Shown: in pieces, positions 39,432 through 42,233 of the stretch
How the letters are laid out: each line of letters opens with the position of its first letter
How positions within the stretch are numbered: the stretch's first letter is position 1
DNA from: Paracoccus sp. UBA889
Lineage (GTDB): Bacteria > Pseudomonadota > Alphaproteobacteria > Rhodobacterales > Rhodobacteraceae
Length of the DNA stretch: 42,233 nucleotides
Direction of reading: 5' to 3'
Assembly (NCBI GenBank): GCA_002294185.1
Contig: DBFD01000030.1
Coordinates: forward strand, 28,740 to 70,972
Notes under the pieces: generated by a model
Databases searched by the model: none
What the model was told of the DNA's origin: nothing
Seen by the model: the letters and a program-made list of their open reading frames with translations, nothing else
Made by a program: the position numbers and the translations under genes

Positions 39432-40073
39432 ATGAGCGAAATTTCCGTCAGCGAACGCCGCCTCAGCGCCGCGCTGGACCGCATCGACCAGATCCTCGAA
39501 GCCGGCACCGGCCGAGGCGCGCAATCCCCGGCCACGCAGTCCGATCAGGACCAGGCGCTGGCCGCCGCGCAGGCCGAGGCCGACCGTCTGGCGCAGGAAC
39601 TGGCCGCTCTGCGTGCCGATCGCGGCGGCCCGCTGGAGGCGGCATTGGCCGAGGCGCGGGCCCGGCTGGACGGCGCCGGCCAGCAGGCGGCTCGCCTGGC
39701 CGCCGCGAACGAGGAACTGACCGCTGCCAACCGCGCGCTGATCGACGCCGCCGGGCAGGGTGACGCAGATCCCGCGATTCGGCGCGCGCTGGAGGCCGAG
39801 ATCGAATCCCTTCGCGCCGCGCGCGAGGCCGAATTGTCGCAGATGGGCGATATCATGGTCGAACTGGAACGCCTGCTGGCCGAGGATCAGGTGCCCGCCG
39901 CACCGGGACAGATTGTCGATCCGACGCTGGAAGCCGCGGGGGACGAAGCCGGCGTGCCCGAGGCGCCCGAAGCCCGGCAGACCGGAAAAGACGGCCTGCC
40001 CAGCGATCACGACGAACGGTCCGGGAATGGCGGGGTCGCGGATGACGATGGCTTTCAGGAGGGAAACAGGTAA
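39432..40073 (+). CDS. Coiled-coil protein encoded upstream of zapA, function unknown
   Basis: The 213-residue acidic protein has no signal peptide or membrane segment. Residues about 5-25 and 45-150 are heptad-rich, with Ala/Leu/Glu patterns (AQAEADRLAQELAALRAD, LEAEIESLRAAREAEL), so it is likely one long coiled coil. The last 60 residues are disordered and acidic. The TAA stop shares its A with the zapA start (TAATG), so the two are cotranslated; a role at the division site is inferred only from this. ATG 39432 follows AAGGA with 9 bases between. I know of no name for it. Confidence 0.8.
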   Translation: MSEISVSERRLSAALDRIDQILEAGTGRGAQSPATQSDQDQALAAAQAEADRLAQELAALRADRGGPLEAALAEARARLDGAGQQAARLAAANEELTAANRALIDAAGQGDADPAIRRALEAEIESLRAAREAELSQMGDIMVELERLLAEDQVPAAPGQIVDPTLEAAGDEAGVPEAPEARQTGKDGLPSDHDERSGNGGVADDDGFQEGNR

Positions 40074-40435
40074 TGGCCGAGGTCGCATTCACCATCGGGC
40101 ACAAGGAATACAGCCAGGTCGCCCAGGACGGCGAAGAGCGGCTGCTGCAACGTGCGGCCTCGGTCCTCGATGCCGAGGCGCAGCAGATCCTGGAACAGAC
40201 GGGCCGGATGCCCGAGCCGCGCCTGCTGCTGCTGGCCGGGCTGATGTTGGCGGATCGTTTCGCGGTGATGGAGGAGCGCGCCGAAAAGGCCGAACGCCAT
40301 CTGAACCGGCTGCAATCGAACCCGGCCCGTGTCGAGGTGCCGGTGATCCCCTCGGATTTGAAAGAGGCCATGGCCGAGCTGGCCGCCCGCGCCGAATCGC
40401 TGGCCGAGAAGCTGGAGGAACAGCAGGGGTCTTAA
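40073..40435 (+). CDS. zapA: Cell division protein ZapA
   Basis: The 120-residue protein matches ZapA: an N-terminal beta/alpha domain (EVAFTIGHKEYSQVAQDGEE) and a C-terminal helix with coiled-coil heptads (ADRFAVMEERAEKAERHLNR, then LAARAESLAEKLEEQ). ZapA cross-links FtsZ filaments at mid-cell. The start overlaps the preceding coiled-coil gene by one base. The stop codon TAA is part of a perfect CtrA-type site (40432-40448). The short length and lack of enzymatic motifs fit the family; the assignment relies on general pattern rather than a single signature. Confidence 0.85.
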   Translation: MAEVAFTIGHKEYSQVAQDGEERLLQRAASVLDAEAQQILEQTGRMPEPRLLLLAGLMLADRFAVMEERAEKAERHLNRLQSNPARVEVPVIPSDLKEAMAELAARAESLAEKLEEQQGS

Positions 40436-40448
40436 CGCTTTGTTAACC
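40432..40448 (+). promoter_or_regulatory. CtrA-type binding site 3 at the zapA/lipoprotein junction
   Basis: TTAACGCTTTGTTAACC fits TTAA-N7-TTAA and the extended TTAAC-N6-TTAACC. It overlaps the zapA stop codon and ends 5 bases before the first ATG of the lipoprotein gene. A promoter using it would start near 40465-40475, so the lipoprotein mRNA may begin at its second ATG (40469). Confidence 0.6.
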
Positions 40449-40453
40449 CGGCG

Positions 40454-40765
40454 ATGCGACAAGCGGTCATGCGCTGCTTGCTTTTGCTTCTACTGCTGTC
40501 GGCCTGCGCCACCTCGTCGCCCGGAATGATGGGCGGAACGCGGCAGGCGGTGACGGTGGAAGGACTGGATTTCGTCGTCTTTCGCAAGGGCGACCGTGTG
40601 GAAATCGTCCGCATGGGATACCTGTCCCGCCCCCAGCGGGACAGGGTGCCCGTCCTGATGGCCGAGGCCGGGGAACGGGTCACGGGCTGCCGCGTGCTGG
40701 CAGACAGCATCAGGACCCGTTTGCCTGGCGACACGGGGGTGGCCCAATTCGATCTGGTCTGCTGA
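40454..40765 (+). CDS. Small lipoprotein of unknown function
   Basis: The 103-residue product has a lipoprotein signal: MRCLLLLLLLSAC with lipobox LSAC and acylation Cys18 counted from the first ATG. The mature part is about 85 residues, with two further cysteines (TGCRVL and the terminal DLVC) that could form a disulfide. I do not recognise a domain. The start may be 40454 or 40469; neither has a clear ribosome site, which together with the CtrA-type site immediately upstream hints at a leaderless message from 40469. It follows zapA by 18 bases. Confidence 0.7.
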   Translation: MRQAVMRCLLLLLLLSACATSSPGMMGGTRQAVTVEGLDFVVFRKGDRVEIVRMGYLSRPQRDRVPVLMAEAGERVTGCRVLADSIRTRLPGDTGVAQFDLVC

Positions 40766-41440
40766 GGCGGCGCGAACAGGCGCGGACCGCTCTTGTCGGT
40801 CGGCAGGCCGAACCCTGACCCGAGATTCAGGCCACGGCCTGCGCCATTCCGTTCGTCCCGCAAAGCGCGTGCATCGTGACATGTCGGCAGCGGCGGCGGA
40901 CATCATCCCACGGGATCGAAGCATTCGTGAAACATTCGTCCGGAGCGATCGTCCCCGGAAGTCAGGCGCGTCATGGGACGCGCCGTCTCGCGCCCCGTAT
41001 GGACTGCCGCTTGCGCCCGCGCTGAAAAGGACGATCGGCCCCTCTTTATCCGGCAGGACGGAATCGCCGGTCGGAGCGCCTGTCTCGATCAAGTCGCCTC
41101 TGCCGTGAGGAAGGGGGTGCGCTTGCGCGAAGGCAAAGCAGGCTGCAAGGCAATCGCCGGCCAAACAAGCCGCACAACACCCCTTGCCGCCAAGCTGAAA
41201 CAGTTCACCGGTCGTTGTGGGAAGGCGGGGGGGCGGATGTCCGGTCTGGCGGTGATTTCGCCGGGTCCATCTCTGATCGACGACATGCCGAGAGAACCGC
41301 AATGGCAAGCAAAGCGTTCGATATATCGGACGAGGACATCACACCCTGTTTCGGCCTGTAGCCGGATCCCGCTTCGGCGCGAAGCAATCGGGCAGAGAAG
41401 AGGCGCCCGATGTCCTGCAAATGAAAGAAAAGAGGACCCC
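40766..41440. other. Long region without a recognised gene
   Basis: For 675 bases no frame looks like a conserved protein. Translations on both strands are of mixed composition. A 19-codon frame at 41302-41361 starts MASKAFDISDEDITP and then stops; it could be the remnant of a longer gene. Inside it is a near-perfect palindrome GTTCGATATATCGGAC (41316-41331). The last 20 bases hold the ribosome site of the flavodoxin-type gene. The region may be a decayed gene plus the promoter of the next gene. Confidence 0.5.
41316..41331. promoter_or_regulatory. AT-rich palindrome upstream of the flavodoxin-type gene
   Basis: GTTCGATATATCGGAC has a perfect 10-base core CGATATATCG with partly matching flanks, 110 bases before the start codon. 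It stands out in GC-rich DNA and may be an operator for a redox or stress regulator. No known regulator is assigned. Confidence 0.35.
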
Positions 41441-42184
41441 ATGGACCCGAGCGAGAAGCAAGCCGCCCATCGCGGCGAAAAAAACACCGATTTTTCCGAT
41501 CTGCGCGCCGTGTTCTTCAACTGCACCCTGAAGCATCCCGACCAGGCGTCCCATACCTCATTGTTGATGGGCAGCTCGGCCAGGATCATGCGCAAGAGCG
41601 GCGTCGCCGTCGACGAGATCCGCATGACCGCGCACGATATTGCCTTTGGCGTGCAACCCGACATGCGCGAGCATGGATGGGACCGCGACGACTGGCCCGA
41701 CCTGTGGCCCAAGGTGAAGGCCGCAGACATCCTTGTCGTCGGCACGCCGATCTGGCTGGGCGAGCAATCTTCGGTCTGCCGGCTGCTGATCGAGCGTCTC
41801 TATGCCATGTCGGGGATGTTGAACGACAAGGGCCAGTCCATCTTCTACGGCAAGACCGGCGGTGTCGTGGTCACCGGCAACGAGGACGGGATCAAGCATG
41901 TGGCGATGAACGTGCTCTATTCCCTGTCGCATCTGGGTTACGCGATTCCGCCGCAGGCCGATTGCGGATGGATCGGCGAGGCGGGCCCAGGCCCGAGCTA
42001 TGGCGATGATGGCGCCGGGCTCGACAACGAGTTCACGCAGCGCAATACCACGATCATGACCTGGAACCTGCTGCACATGGCGCGGATGCTGAAGGATGCT
42101 GGCGGCATCCCCAGCCACGGCAACGACCGGAAAGCGTGGTCGGCCGGGTGCCGGTTCGACTATGAAAAACCCCAGCCCGGCTAG
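41441..42184 (+). CDS. Flavodoxin-fold NAD(P)H-dependent oxidoreductase (FMN reductase family)
   Basis: The 247-residue protein starts with the phosphate-loop pattern AVFFNCTLKHP and continues with IRMTAHDIAFGVQPDM, the FMN ring-binding loop VVGTPIWLGEQSSVCRLLIERLY, VVVTGNEDGIKHVAMNVLY and AGPGPSYGDDG. It matches a well-spread group of flavodoxin-family reductases. The family binds FMN and reduces quinones or other small acceptors; the true substrate is not known. ATG 41441 follows AGAGGA with 4 bases between. The stop codon TAG overlaps a leftward TAG (CTAG) of the presumed next gene. Confidence 0.88.
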   Translation: MDPSEKQAAHRGEKNTDFSDLRAVFFNCTLKHPDQASHTSLLMGSSARIMRKSGVAVDEIRMTAHDIAFGVQPDMREHGWDRDDWPDLWPKVKAADILVVGTPIWLGEQSSVCRLLIERLYAMSGMLNDKGQSIFYGKTGGVVVTGNEDGIKHVAMNVLYSLSHLGYAIPPQADCGWIGEAGPGPSYGDDGAGLDNEFTQRNTTIMTWNLLHMARMLKDAGGIPSHGNDRKAWSAGCRFDYEKPQPG

Positions 42185-42233
42185 CCGGCCGCCCGATTGC
42201 GCAGGATCAGGCCGGCACCCGGCTTGCCGGCCT
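42181..42233 (-). CDS. C-terminal end of an unidentified leftward gene (partial)
   Basis: From the right edge a leftward frame reads AGKPGAGLILRNRAAG and stops at TAG (42183-42181). The window ends before any identifying motif. Composition is like a real C terminus, and the convergent CTAG layout is tidy, but 17 codons are too few to be sure. Confidence 0.4.
   Translation of the reverse strand, partial: AGKPGAGLILRNRAAG

Noticed and set aside
37542-40088. 848-codon leftward frame opposite the BCCT, coiled-coil and zapA genes
   Set aside because: Three well-supported genes lie on the other strand. The frame is open only because of the third-position GC bias.
40869-41108. 79-codon plus-strand frame after the lipoprotein gene
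   Set aside because: No ribosome site and no recognisable domain; the overlapping frames on both strands are equally open and uninformative.

Overview
This window looks like ordinary chromosome from a GC-rich alphaproteobacterium of the order Rhodobacterales, most likely Paracoccus or a near relative. The evidence is recognition of protein families rather than a database search. It includes a GlxA-type regulator of the Rhodobacterales kind, a Hint-domain protein, a glutamate-type MetA, a class II DAHP synthase, KtrAB, and strongly GC-biased third codon positions. I see no rRNA, tRNA, CRISPR array, transposase, integrase or phage gene, and no defence island.

Layout, left to right. 1-1733 (+): the end of a GDP-mannose/phosphomannose gene and GDP-L-fucose synthase, i.e. 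sugar-nucleotide supply for surface polysaccharide. 1804-5545 (-): cobalamin-dependent methionine synthase encoded as two overlapping genes. 5713-10879 (-): an SDR dehydrogenase, PPK2, homoserine O-acyltransferase MetA, an uncharacterised P-loop ATPase and a FadL-type outer-membrane protein. 11112-12560 (+): guaB, followed by a structured region ending in a good terminator. 12906-15955 (+): tctCBA, a tripartite tricarboxylate transporter. 16019-18186: dGTPase (-), an ErpA-type Fe-S carrier (+) and an exported protein (-). 18235-21395 (-): glmU-glmS for UDP-GlcNAc synthesis. 21518-22372 (+): a phosphoglycolate-type phosphatase and a 28-residue membrane peptide. 22529-23255 (-): bfd-bfr for iron storage. 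23395-27285 (+): queA, an MFS permease and lipoamide dehydrogenase. 27316-29605 (-): the Hint-domain protein and the GlxA-type regulator. 29756-31162 (+): DAHP synthase. 31271-33859: adenine deaminase and an HpcH/HpaI aldolase, divergent. 33953-37223 (-): ktrA-ktrB-hisB-hisH. 37590-39323 (+): a BCCT betaine/choline-type transporter. 39432-40765 (+): a coiled-coil protein, ZapA and a lipoprotein. 41441-42184 (+): a flavodoxin-fold reductase. At the right edge is probably the tail of a leftward gene.

Several neighbours are translationally coupled through TGATG, TAATG or TTGA overlaps: manC-like/fcl, metA/ppk2, glmU/glmS, hisB/hisH, ktrA/ktrB and coiled-coil/zapA. The KtrAB and BCCT genes diverge from one 366-bp region, which fits an osmoadaptation locus.

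The most interesting signal is regulatory. Three non-coding sites (22401, 28546, 40432) match TTAAC-N6-TTAACC exactly, an extended form of the CtrA cell-cycle regulator box TTAA-N7-TTAA. By eye, six of the eight TTAA tetramers I found in this GC-rich window fall in these three pairs. One site lies upstream of the Hint-domain gene, one at the zapA/lipoprotein junction, and one in front of a possible small RNA that converges on bfr. Other leads are the 28-residue peptide, the split methionine synthase, a two-copy intergenic hairpin-plus-box repeat, and the structured 3' region of guaB.
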